17,824 nt of DNA from an uncultured Achromobacter sp. Lineage in GTDB: Bacteria > Pseudomonadota > Gammaproteobacteria > Burkholderiales > Burkholderiaceae_B. Position numbers and translations under genes: made by a program. The DNA is taken from assembly GCA_913775005.1 (NCBI GenBank), contig CAJYKY010000203.1, positions 1 to 17,824 on the forward strand. Reading direction: 5' to 3'. Positions 1 to 5,857 of the stretch are shown one piece after another. Numbering within the stretch: the first letter of the stretch is position 1; every line of letters starts with the position of its first letter. Under the pieces are notes generated by a model. It saw nothing but the letters and a program-made list of their open reading frames with translations. It ran no database searches and was not told the origin of the DNA.

Positions 1-326
1 TGCAGCACGAAGTCGATGTCCAGTTCGCGCGAGGCGGCATCGAAGCGGCGCGGCGTGTAGTCGCGTGCGGCAGGCTTGGGCGCGCCATCAGGAAACTTCA
101 CGCCGTCCGGACCCACGGTGGGCAGGACCAGCGGCTGCGCGGGATCGGCAGAGAAAAACAGCTTCACGTGGTCGTCGAACGAGGCGGACACAAAGTCTTC
201 AAGGTCGTCGCCCGTGAAGGTCACGCGAGCCAGCAGGGCCGCGATGCGTTCGACGCGCAGCACGGTCAGCACGCGCATTTTCAGGTTGTGGCGGACGCGC
301 TCCACATTCAAATCACTACGGGTCAT
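1..326 (-). CDS. Siderophore-interacting protein / FAD ferric reductase (ViuB/YqjH-like), C-terminus outside window
   Basis: The reverse strand encodes about 108 residues from an ATG at 324-326 with no stop before the left edge, so only the N-terminal half is present. It starts MTRSDLNVERVRHNLKMRVL and continues with a beta-barrel flavin-binding domain. A family-typical VKLFF segment is followed by ARDYTPRRF at about residues 90-98, the RxYTxR signature that contacts FAD in siderophore-interacting proteins. Members are cytoplasmic NADPH-dependent reductases that release iron from ferric siderophores (family knowledge). The gene lies 28 bp downstream of the PadR regulator stop on the same strand, so the two are probably co-transcribed from the promoter near 1100. 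A GGA about 9 bases before the ATG is the only ribosome-site hint. The NAD(P)H-binding half cannot be checked here. Confidence 0.85.
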   Translation of the reverse strand, partial: MTRSDLNVERVRHNLKMRVLTVLRVERIAALLARVTFTGDDLEDFVSASFDDHVKLFFSADPAQPLVLPTVGPDGVKFPDGAPKPAARDYTPRRFDAASRELDIDFVL

Positions 327-354
327 GAGTATTCCAGTATTCAAATAGCCAAGA

Positions 355-1038
355 TCAGGCACAGGGCGTGGCGTTGATCTCGTCGGTGGCGCGCGCCAGG
401 ATGGCGGCGATGCGGCGCTGTTCGGCCGGGGTTGCGTCAGTGCGTTTCAACAACGCCTGCTTGAGCGCATGGCGCGCGTGCACGAATTCCGGCAGCCAGC
501 CGGTGCGCACGTCTTCGCCTTGAGGCCCCAGATCTTGCGGCGCGCCGCTCCAGGCCTGGCGCATCCAATCCATCTTTCTTGCGATGTGGCGAAAGCGGTT
601 GAACATCAGCGTCAGGCGGTCGCGGTTGGCGTCCAGATGCGCTTTGCCCTCCGGCGCCAGGTGATAACGCTTTTTGGTGCCGTCCGGTTCGACGGTGGCG
701 TAGCCCAGCTCTTCCAGATACGTCAGCGCGGGGTACACCATGCCGGGGCTGGGGGTGTAAAAACCGTTGCTGAGCGTGCCCAACGCCTTGATGAGTTCGT
801 AGCCGTGGCTGGGGCTTTGTTCCAGCAGGCCAAGCAGCATCAGTTGCAGGTCATCGGCCGAGACGCGGCGTCCGCGCGTAAAGCCACGGCCATCGCCGCC
901 GAATCCGTCAGGATCGCCACGCCCGCCATCTGGCGGCCCAGAAAACCAATCGCCAGCGGCGCTGGCGTGATGAGGGTGTTGCGAATGCGCGGCATGGCGG
1001 CCGCCGTGGCGATGGGATTGGAAGTCGGGGTGGCGCAT
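355..1038 (-). CDS. PadR family regulator with His-rich N-terminus (YqjI-like)
   Basis: 227 aa. Residues 62-130 form a PadR winged helix: DLQLMLLGLLEQSPSHGYEL, then a GFYTPSPGMVYPALTYLEEL recognition region and a wing around GTKKRYHL. The C-terminal part (about 135-225) is helical, as in PadR dimerisation domains. The first 24 residues hold eight histidines (3, 9, 11, 15, 18, 21, 23, 24), followed by a Gly/Asp-rich linker to about residue 58. E. coli YqjI has the same plan (metal-binding N-terminal extension plus PadR domain), senses nickel and represses the ferric reductase gene yqjH. Here the next gene downstream is a reductase of that family, so the same role is inferred. Unlike YqjI there are no cysteines in the extension; the only Cys is the penultimate residue. 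The start is supported by GGAGG 7 bases before the ATG. Autoregulation is likely through the dyad at 1064-1107. Confidence 0.92.
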   Translation of the reverse strand: MRHPDFQSHRHGGRHAAHSQHPHHASAAGDWFSGPPDGGRGDPDGFGGDGRGFTRGRRVSADDLQLMLLGLLEQSPSHGYELIKALGTLSNGFYTPSPGMVYPALTYLEELGYATVEPDGTKKRYHLAPEGKAHLDANRDRLTLMFNRFRHIARKMDWMRQAWSGAPQDLGPQGEDVRTGWLPEFVHARHALKQALLKRTDATPAEQRRIAAILARATDEINATPCA

Positions 1039-1063
1039 GGGATGCCTCCGGAAAACGTCAGAC

Positions 1064-1107
1064 GAGTATCTTCAGATATATCTTTCGATATAAATCGTAC
1101 GATACTC
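1064..1107 (-). promoter_or_regulatory. Operator-like nested dyad upstream of the PadR gene
   Basis: Two nested inverted repeats lie 26-69 bp before the PadR start. The inner one is a perfect TATATC-N4-GATATA at 1077-1092. The outer one is GAGTATC (1064-1070) paired with GATACTC (1101-1107). Their centres differ by one base. The AT-rich TATA-type arms stand out in GC-rich surroundings and resemble the dyads bound by PadR proteins. The outer arm overlaps the proposed -10, so binding would block transcription of both the regulator and the reductase. The repeat structure is seen directly; the bound protein is inferred. Confidence 0.6.
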
Positions 1108-1128
1108 CTCGGCATTTCCTGACGTCAA
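1099..1128 (-). promoter_or_regulatory. Candidate sigma70 promoter for the PadR-reductase pair
   Basis: On the reverse strand, TTGACG (1128-1123) and TATCGT (1104-1099) are separated by 18 bases. The -35 matches consensus at 5 of 6 positions and the -10 at 4 of 6. The expected start site falls inside the dyad, about 50 bases before the ATG. This was read by eye only. Confidence 0.4.
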
Positions 1129-1144
1129 GCGCGGCGTGCGGCCG

Positions 1145-2041
1145 TCATCCCCCGCGCCGTTCCACCACCCCCGCCACGATGCCGCCCACGATCAGCAGCA
1201 TGCCCGCCAGCAAGGACGGGCTGATGGGTTCGTGCAGAATCACGGCTGAACACAGCAAGCCAAAGACCGGCACGCCCAGCAATCCCATCGACGTCACGCT
1301 GGCGGGCAACGCGCGGTTGACGTTCACCGCCGCCCAGTACGCCACCGCAATACCGACGACACCGCCATAGGCCAACAAGCCCGCCAGCGCAGGCGTCCAG
1401 ACGACGACGGGCGCGCCTTCCGTGGCGTATGCCAAGCCGCTAAGCGCAACCGACGCCAGCAAGGCCTGCCAGAACGCCAGTTCAAACGGCGGCGTCACCC
1501 AGCGGTGGGCGCGCACGTAAACGATGTTGGCGGCCCAGCACAACGCGGCCAGCAACACCAGGCCGTTGCCCACAACGGCCTCGCGCTGGCTCCAGTCAAA
1601 GGCAAGCGGATTGAAGATGACAGCCAAGCCCAGCACACCCAATGCCAAGCCGAGTTTGCGCGCGGGGCCGATCGGTTCGCGCAGGAATAGCGACGCCGCC
1701 GGAATCACCCACAACGGCGTGGTGTAGGCCAACACCACGGAGCGCCCGGCCGGCACGGTTTGCAGCCCCAGGCTCACGAGCGCAGCGAAGGCGCCCATAT
1801 GCAGCAGCCCCACGCTGACGATGACGGGAATGTCAGCCTTGACCGGCCACGCCACGCGCCGCAGCGCCAGGCCCAACGCCAGCAAGGCCAAGGTGCCGAC
1901 GATGCTGCGCGCGGCGACGGCCCAGAGCGGGGTCAGGTGTTGCAGCAGCAGCTTGCTGACAACCCAGGTCAAGCCCCAGGCCAGCACCACAACACCCAGC
2001 AGCAACAAGGCATGACGGCGGGACAGCGGGGCGGACGGCAT
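1145..2041 (-). CDS. EamA (DMT superfamily) membrane transporter
   Basis: 298 aa, almost entirely hydrophobic, with about ten membrane segments in two EamA repeats (roughly residues 10-135 and 155-292). The first repeat has the typical WGLTWVVSKLLL opening and LAYTTPLWVIPAASLFLREP end. The second has ALCWAANIVYVRAH and ends LGVPVFGLLCSAVILHEPIS. Both repeats carry the (R/H)EP motif at the end of the fourth helix, as in RhaT/YdcZ-type transporters. These inner-membrane proteins usually export amino acids or other small metabolites; the substrate cannot be predicted. No Shine-Dalgarno is obvious before the ATG. A TATAGT hexamer on the minus strand at 2079-2074 could be its own -10, giving a short leader. 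The gene also lies only 94 bp after the XRE regulator gene on the same strand, so it may be read through from it. Confidence 0.88.
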   Translation of the reverse strand: MPSAPLSRRHALLLLGVVVLAWGLTWVVSKLLLQHLTPLWAVAARSIVGTLALLALGLALRRVAWPVKADIPVIVSVGLLHMGAFAALVSLGLQTVPAGRSVVLAYTTPLWVIPAASLFLREPIGPARKLGLALGVLGLAVIFNPLAFDWSQREAVVGNGLVLLAALCWAANIVYVRAHRWVTPPFELAFWQALLASVALSGLAYATEGAPVVVWTPALAGLLAYGGVVGIAVAYWAAVNVNRALPASVTSMGLLGVPVFGLLCSAVILHEPISPSLLAGMLLIVGGIVAGVVERRGG

Positions 2042-2135
2042 GGGCGGCGGCGAACAAGGTTGAAGACAGCGCGACTATAGGAGCCGCCTGATGTTCGCCC
2101 GTAGACCCAGCCCGCAACGATTCTTTGGAGCCACG

Positions 2136-3008
2136 CTACGCGGCTGCGCCCGACGCCCCCGGCTGCACCACCCAGCGCGCGAAGTCGTTGGCAAGCGGTG
2201 CATCGGGCGCTGGCGCGTAAACCACCAGCCGCAAGTGACGGCTTTCATCGACCGTCAGCGTGGCGTGTTCGAACGCGATGTCGCCCAGCGCTTCCACGTG
2301 CAACGTACGCTGGCCCATGCAGGCGCCATGCACGTCATGTTCACGCCACCATGCGTTGAAGTCGGGCGATACCGCTTGCAGTTCATCGACCAGTTCGGCG
2401 ATGTCTGGCACGCCCGACGCGCTGGCAAAGTCGCGCCGGAACGTGGACAGCATGGCGGGCGCCTGCGCAGGCCAATTGACGAACACCTGCCGCATGCGCG
2501 GCTCGACGAACAGCATCCACAGCAGGTTGCGGCGCCCGGGCGCTTGTGCGGAAAAATCGAACACGCGATCCGCGGCGGCGTTCCAGACGACGACGTCCCA
2601 GCGCAGGTTCAGGATGTAGGCCGGGCGCGCGGGCAAGTCGTCCATCAAGCGGCGCACTTGCGGCGGCACCGTGCACCAGGTGCGGCCGGGTTCGGTGGGC
2701 GGGCGTTGATGCGCCAGCAGATACAGATGACGCCGTTCGGCGGCATCCAGCTTCAGCACGCGCGCCAGGTTTTCCAGAAAGGCGGCCGACACGCTGATGT
2801 TGCGCCCCTGTTCGAACCACGTGTACCAGGCGAGCCCCACCCCGGCCAGCGCAGCCACTTCTTCACGCCGCAGCCCCGGCGTGCGCCGACGGCCGCCGGC
2901 GGGCAGGCCCAGATCCGCAGGATGCAGTCGCGCGCGCCGCAAGCGCAGGAATTCAGACAGATCGGCGCGCGTGCGATCCAGGCGGTCAGTAGCGGGTGTC
3001 GAGGGCAT
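2136..3008 (-). CDS. XRE-type HTH regulator with MmyB-like ligand-binding domain
   Basis: 290 aa from the ATG at 3006-3008 (MPSTPATDRL). A GTG 39 bases upstream is also in frame but adds a poor leader (MCFRLSSRHPHRH). Residues about 43-98 are an XRE helix-turn-helix, with TPGLRREEVAALAGVGLAWY, WFEQGRNISVS and the following LENLARVLKLDAAERRHLYLLA. The rest is the MmyB-like PAS-type domain: the ILNLRWDVVVWNAAADRVF core, NLLWMLFVEPRMR and a C-terminal HLRLVVYAP strand. This is the common architecture of regulators in high-GC bacteria that bind small hydrophobic ligands, and they are usually divergent from the gene they control. It diverges from the MFS exporter at 3146, which is its most likely target; the EamA gene downstream may be another. 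No good ribosome site is visible at either start. Confidence 0.9.
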   Translation of the reverse strand: MPSTPATDRLDRTRADLSEFLRLRRARLHPADLGLPAGGRRRTPGLRREEVAALAGVGLAWYTWFEQGRNISVSAAFLENLARVLKLDAAERRHLYLLAHQRPPTEPGRTWCTVPPQVRRLMDDLPARPAYILNLRWDVVVWNAAADRVFDFSAQAPGRRNLLWMLFVEPRMRQVFVNWPAQAPAMLSTFRRDFASASGVPDIAELVDELQAVSPDFNAWWREHDVHGACMGQRTLHVEALGDIAFEHATLTVDESRHLRLVVYAPAPDAPLANDFARWVVQPGASGAAA

Positions 3009-3145
3009 GTGGCGATGAGGGTGGCGAGAAGACAAACGGAAGCACACGCGGCGCTATTGCTCGTAGTAACAGCATAAACACACAAATTGTATAAGCCTGA
3101 AAGCCTGCCCAGAATAGCGTCGATTCTGTTTTTGATGGCGCTGAC
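3009..3145. promoter_or_regulatory. Divergent control region between MmyB-like regulator and MFS exporter
   Basis: 137 bp without a gene, AT-richer than its flanks. It holds AAGCCTG repeated at 3093-3099 and 3101-3107 (8-bp step) and an interrupted dyad AGAAT (3111-3115) with ATTCT (3123-3127), ending 18 bp before the MFS ATG. A weak plus-strand promoter could be TTGTAT followed 17 bases later by CAGAAT. These are plausible operator elements for the adjacent regulator, but none is strong. Confidence 0.35.
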
Positions 3146-4726
3146 ATGAACGCTTTTTCTGTATCTGCTGACCGCTCTACCCCTTCTGATCGCGCTGGCG
3201 ACAGCATTGCTGAGGCTGATCTCTGCGATCAACACGCGGTGCCGAATCCGCACCCGGCCAGGCTGGGTCCGCTCGGCCTCGCCGTGCTGCTGTCCGGCGG
3301 TTTCATCACCATCTTCGATCTCTTCGTGGTGAACGTCGCCATCCCCAGCATGCAAGCCACGCTGTCAGCGAGCTTCGCGCAGATCAACTTCATCATCGTC
3401 GCGTACGAACTTGCGTATGGCGTGTTGCTGATCGCGGGCAGCCGGTTGGGCGACCGGCACGGGCGGCGCCGGATGTTCACGCTGGGCATGGTGGGCTTTG
3501 CGCTGGCGTCGGCCTTGTGCGGCGTGGCGCCTACCGCCAACGCCTTGATCGGCGCGCGCGTGCTTCAAGGCGTGGCGGCTGCGATGCTGTTCCCGCAGGT
3601 CTACGCGCTGATCCGCGTGAGCTACGACGGCGCGGCAAGGCGGCGCGCGTTCGGCTTGATGGGCATGACACTGGGCCTGGCCGCGATTGCGGGTCAGGTG
3701 CTGGGCGGATGGATCGTGCACGCGGATCTGTTCGGCCTGGCGTGGCGCGGCATCTTCCTGATGAACGTGCCGCTGGGACTGGTGGCGTGGGCGCTGGCGC
3801 GTCATATTCCAGAGTCTCGGCAAGCGGCGCCGAAGCGCGCCCACACTGCGGCGTCAAACCACGCGCGCGCTGCGGGGGACGGCGGTGCTACCGCAGCTGT
3901 GCGCGCCGCCGACATGGACTGGATGGGCGCAGCGTGGGTCGGCGCGGGTCTCGCGCTGTTGCTGTTGGCGCTGGTCGAAGGCCCCGCACAACACTGGCCC
4001 GCCTGGACGCTGGCAAGCGGCGCCGCATCCGTGCTGCTGCTGGCCGTGTTCGTGCGGCAACAGCAGCGTGTCAAGGCGCAAGGCCGCGCGCCGCTCGTCG
4101 ATATGAGCTTGATGGCGCAGCCCAGATTTGCGGCCGGCTGCGTGCTGGTGATGCTGATTTTTTCGACGGCCAGCGCCATGTTTCTTTGCTACGCGTTGCT
4201 TGTGCAAACGGGCTTCGGGTTGGACGCCCTGACCGCGGGCCTGATCTTCGCGCCCGCCAGCGTCGGCTTTGTGGCCGGCTCAATGGCCGCGCCGCGGCTC
4301 GTCGCGCGTTTCGGCGTGCGCGCCATTGCACTGGCTGCGCTGCTGTATGGCGGTGCCACCGCCACGCTGATGGTGCACGTGGGCGGGGCCGGTGCGGCGC
4401 TGTCGCCATGGTCGCTGGTGCCCGCGCTGGTCTGGCTGGGCGCGGCACAAGGCGCGGTCAACACACCGCTGGTGAACTTGGCACTGGGGCTGGTAGAGGA
4501 CCGCCATGCCGGCATGGCCGCAGGTGTGGTGTCGACGGTGCAACAAGTGGGCGCGGCGCTGGGCGTGTCGATGGCGGGCATGCTGTTCGGCGGCGCGCTA
4601 GCGCGCAACGCGGACGCCAGCGCGCCCGAGCGTTACGCCCAGGCTTTCGCGGCGGCCATGCAGTTCAACGTGGCGGCCATCGCGACGTCGGTGGTGTTGC
4701 TGGCGTGGCTGAGCCGCCGGCCGTAG
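3146..4726 (+). CDS. MFS multidrug-type exporter, DHA2 (14-TM, EmrB/QacA-like) family
   Basis: 526 aa. After a hydrophilic N-terminus of about 40 residues, helix 1 carries FDLFVVNVAIPSMQ (58-70), the DHA2 motif D1 (Asp58). Motif A, GSRLGDRHGRRRMF, lies at 98-111 between helices 2 and 3. Motif C-like GLAAIAGQVLGGW lies at 177-189, with Gln in place of the usual Pro of GPxxGG. An Ala-rich soluble loop at about 224-257 separates the first six helices from the two linker helices, giving the 14-segment plan. DHA2 proteins are inner-membrane proton antiporters that expel drugs, dyes or toxic metabolites. There is no membrane-fusion partner next door, so it probably acts alone. The substrate is unknown. 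Expression is probably governed by the divergent MmyB-like regulator. The ribosome site before the ATG is weak. Confidence 0.92.
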   Translation: MNAFSVSADRSTPSDRAGDSIAEADLCDQHAVPNPHPARLGPLGLAVLLSGGFITIFDLFVVNVAIPSMQATLSASFAQINFIIVAYELAYGVLLIAGSRLGDRHGRRRMFTLGMVGFALASALCGVAPTANALIGARVLQGVAAAMLFPQVYALIRVSYDGAARRRAFGLMGMTLGLAAIAGQVLGGWIVHADLFGLAWRGIFLMNVPLGLVAWALARHIPESRQAAPKRAHTAASNHARAAGDGGATAAVRAADMDWMGAAWVGAGLALLLLALVEGPAQHWPAWTLASGAASVLLLAVFVRQQQRVKAQGRAPLVDMSLMAQPRFAAGCVLVMLIFSTASAMFLCYALLVQTGFGLDALTAGLIFAPASVGFVAGSMAAPRLVARFGVRAIALAALLYGGATATLMVHVGGAGAALSPWSLVPALVWLGAAQGAVNTPLVNLALGLVEDRHAGMAAGVVSTVQQVGAALGVSMAGMLFGGALARNADASAPERYAQAFAAAMQFNVAAIATSVVLLAWLSRRP

Positions 4727-4760
4727 GCGCAGGTGATCGATGCGGACGCGACAAGAGGCC

Positions 4761-4788
4761 GCGAAAAGCTACGGCGGCAAGCCGCCGT
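4761..4788 (-). terminator. Terminator-like hairpin downstream of proC
   Basis: ACGGCGGC-AA-GCCGCCGT (4771-4788) can form a GC-rich stem of 7-8 bp. On the reverse strand it is followed by AGCTTTTCGC, a short T-run. It sits about 47 bases past the proC stop, in the right place to end the proC transcript. The T-run is short, so efficiency is doubtful. It could also act on the convergent MFS transcript. Confidence 0.5.
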
Positions 4789-4803
4789 CCGCTCGCCCAT
4801 CAG

Positions 4804-4844
4804 CCCACAGATCAGCCCGCATTTCACCCCACAGATCAGCCCGC
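4804..4844. repeat. 17-bp direct repeat overlapping the 3' end of proC
   Basis: The 17-mer CCCACAGATCAGCCCGC occurs at 4804-4820 and again at 4828-4844 (24-bp step). The second copy contains the last codons and stop of proC; the first lies just beyond. A small tandem duplication of the proC end is the simplest explanation. Confidence 0.85.
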
Positions 4845-5642
4845 CGACAACTCTTGCGCGCGCTGCTGCGCCTTGTGCACCGCCTGCGCAATCGCGTCGG
4901 CTACACCGGCTTCGCGCAGGTGCGACAGCGCAGCGTAGGTGGTGCCGCCTTTGGATGTGACGCGATCCTGCAATTCGGTCAGCGGCAGCGCTTCGCTGGC
5001 TGCTAGCGCGGCCGCTCCCCGGAATGTGGACACGGCCAGACGGAGCGCATCTTCGTCTGAAAAACCCAGCTCGCGCGCGCCCTGCTCCAACGCGGCCATG
5101 AAATAAAAGACGTAGCCTGGGCCGCTGCCCGTTACCGCTGTGACGGCGTCGATCATTGCTTCGGTATGGGTCCAGATGCGCTCGCCCACCGCCGCGAACA
5201 AGGCGTCCACCTGCTCACGTTCGGCCGCGCCGCAGGCCGGCGTGGCACTCAACCCCGTCATGCCCAGCCCCACCTTGGCCGGCGTGTTCGGCATGGCGCG
5301 CACGATGCGGGCGTGGCCGCCCAACCACTCGGACAAGGACGCCAGCGACACGCCCGCCGCGATGCTGACCACCGTGGCAGCCGCCGGCACGAATGCGCGC
5401 ACCTGCCCGCAGGCCTCTTGCAGCACTTGCGGCTTGGTGGCCAGCACGTACAGGGCGGCGTCCGCGATCTGCTCATCAGCACGTTCCTGACACGTCAACC
5501 CTCGCGCGACCAGCGCGTCTCGCGCCGGTGTGTAGGGTTCGATGACAAGGAAATCGGCGCGGTCCCGTCCCTTGCCGATCAGGCCATCGATGATGGCGCA
5601 GGCCATGTTGCCTCCGCCGATGAAAACGATCTTTTCACGCAT
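4836..5642 (-). CDS. proC: Pyrroline-5-carboxylate reductase
   Basis: 268 aa, the usual length. It catalyses NAD(P)H-dependent reduction of 1-pyrroline-5-carboxylate to L-proline, the last step of proline synthesis, in the cytosol. The N-terminal Rossmann loop is IGGGNMA (8-14). LATKPQ lies at 68-72 (normally AVKPQ) and VRAMPNTPA at 114-122. The C-terminal dimerisation domain has AVTGSGPGYVFYF (169-181) and the signature RVTSKGGTT at 227-235. The reading frame is open upstream to 5843, but the protein only becomes ProC-like at MREKIVFIGG, so the start is the ATG at 5640-5642. A weak GAGAG precedes it. It is divergent from the catabolic operon and probably a stand-alone housekeeping gene, not part of it. 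Confidence 0.97.
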   Translation of the reverse strand: MREKIVFIGGGNMACAIIDGLIGKGRDRADFLVIEPYTPARDALVARGLTCQERADEQIADAALYVLATKPQVLQEACGQVRAFVPAAATVVSIAAGVSLASLSEWLGGHARIVRAMPNTPAKVGLGMTGLSATPACGAAEREQVDALFAAVGERIWTHTEAMIDAVTAVTGSGPGYVFYFMAALEQGARELGFSDEDALRLAVSTFRGAAALAASEALPLTELQDRVTSKGGTTYAALSHLREAGVADAIAQAVHKAQQRAQELSAG

Positions 5643-5683
5643 AGTCCGACTCTCAGAAAAACAGGTTTGACGTCGATGGCTGC

Positions 5684-5715
5684 TTGCCCGTGACCGAGGT
5701 TCTGCGCACGGGCAA
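5684..5715 (-). promoter_or_regulatory. Hairpin in the proC leader
   Basis: A perfect 9-bp inverted repeat, TTGCCCGTG (5684-5692) and CACGGGCAA (5707-5715), encloses a 14-nt loop. It lies 42-73 bases before the proC ATG. If transcription starts near the TATA element around 5736, the hairpin is in the untranslated leader and could influence proC expression. No T-run follows on the proC strand, so it is not a plain terminator. Confidence 0.55.
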
Positions 5716-5730
5716 ACTCCGTAAAAGTGC

Positions 5731-5746
5731 TTAGGATATACCCTAA
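5731..5746. promoter_or_regulatory. Near-perfect 16-bp palindrome in the proC/operon intergenic region
   Basis: TTAGGATATACCCTAA pairs at seven of eight positions (TTAGG-x-TA/TA-x-CCTAA). On the reverse strand its TATATC core could serve as the proC -10, with TCGTTA 17 bases upstream as a poor -35. It may therefore be an operator for proC or simply promoter sequence. Confidence 0.4.
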
Positions 5747-5759
5747 AATCAATTGAATA

Positions 5760-5796
5760 ACGATTACTTAAATCGAAAAGCGATTTAAGTAATCGT
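5760..5796. promoter_or_regulatory. Perfect 16-bp inverted repeat, probable operator of the 5858-12254 operon
   Basis: ACGATTACTTAAATCG (5760-5775) and CGATTTAAGTAATCGT (5781-5796) are exact reverse complements separated by AAAAG. The repeat ends 61 bp before the operon's first ATG and overlaps the candidate promoter. AT-rich perfect symmetry of this length in GC-rich DNA between divergent genes points to a regulator site rather than a terminator. Part of it (5751-5775) resembles a segment upstream of the iclR gene at 13203-13227, so the IclR protein is the favoured binder. Confidence 0.7.
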
Positions 5797-5801
5797 ATGC
5801 T
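5773..5801 (+). promoter_or_regulatory. Candidate promoter of the catabolic operon
   Basis: TCGAAA (5773-5778) and TATGCT (5796-5801) are spaced by 17 bases, each matching consensus at 4 of 6 positions. The hexamers straddle the right arm of the 16-bp dyad, so a protein bound there would exclude RNA polymerase. The inferred leader is about 50 bases. Confidence 0.35.
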
Positions 5802-5857
5802 GTGCCTCAATGCGCTCGGGGTTCCATTGATCCCAAGCTCCATTCGGGATCACAGAC

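Noticed and set aside
3517..4938. 473-codon plus-strand frame overlapping the MFS gene
   Set aside because: Arg/Gly/Ala-rich out-of-frame reading of the exporter, with no start signal or family motif.
5760..5796. The 16-bp inverted repeat as a terminator
   Set aside because: It lies between two divergent genes, has an AT-rich stem and no T-tract, so no transcript would need to end there.
5643..5843. N-terminal extension of proC to 5843
   Set aside because: The extra 67 residues are not ProC-like, and they cross the hairpin, both palindromes and the operon promoter. The Rossmann motif starts right after the ATG at 5642.
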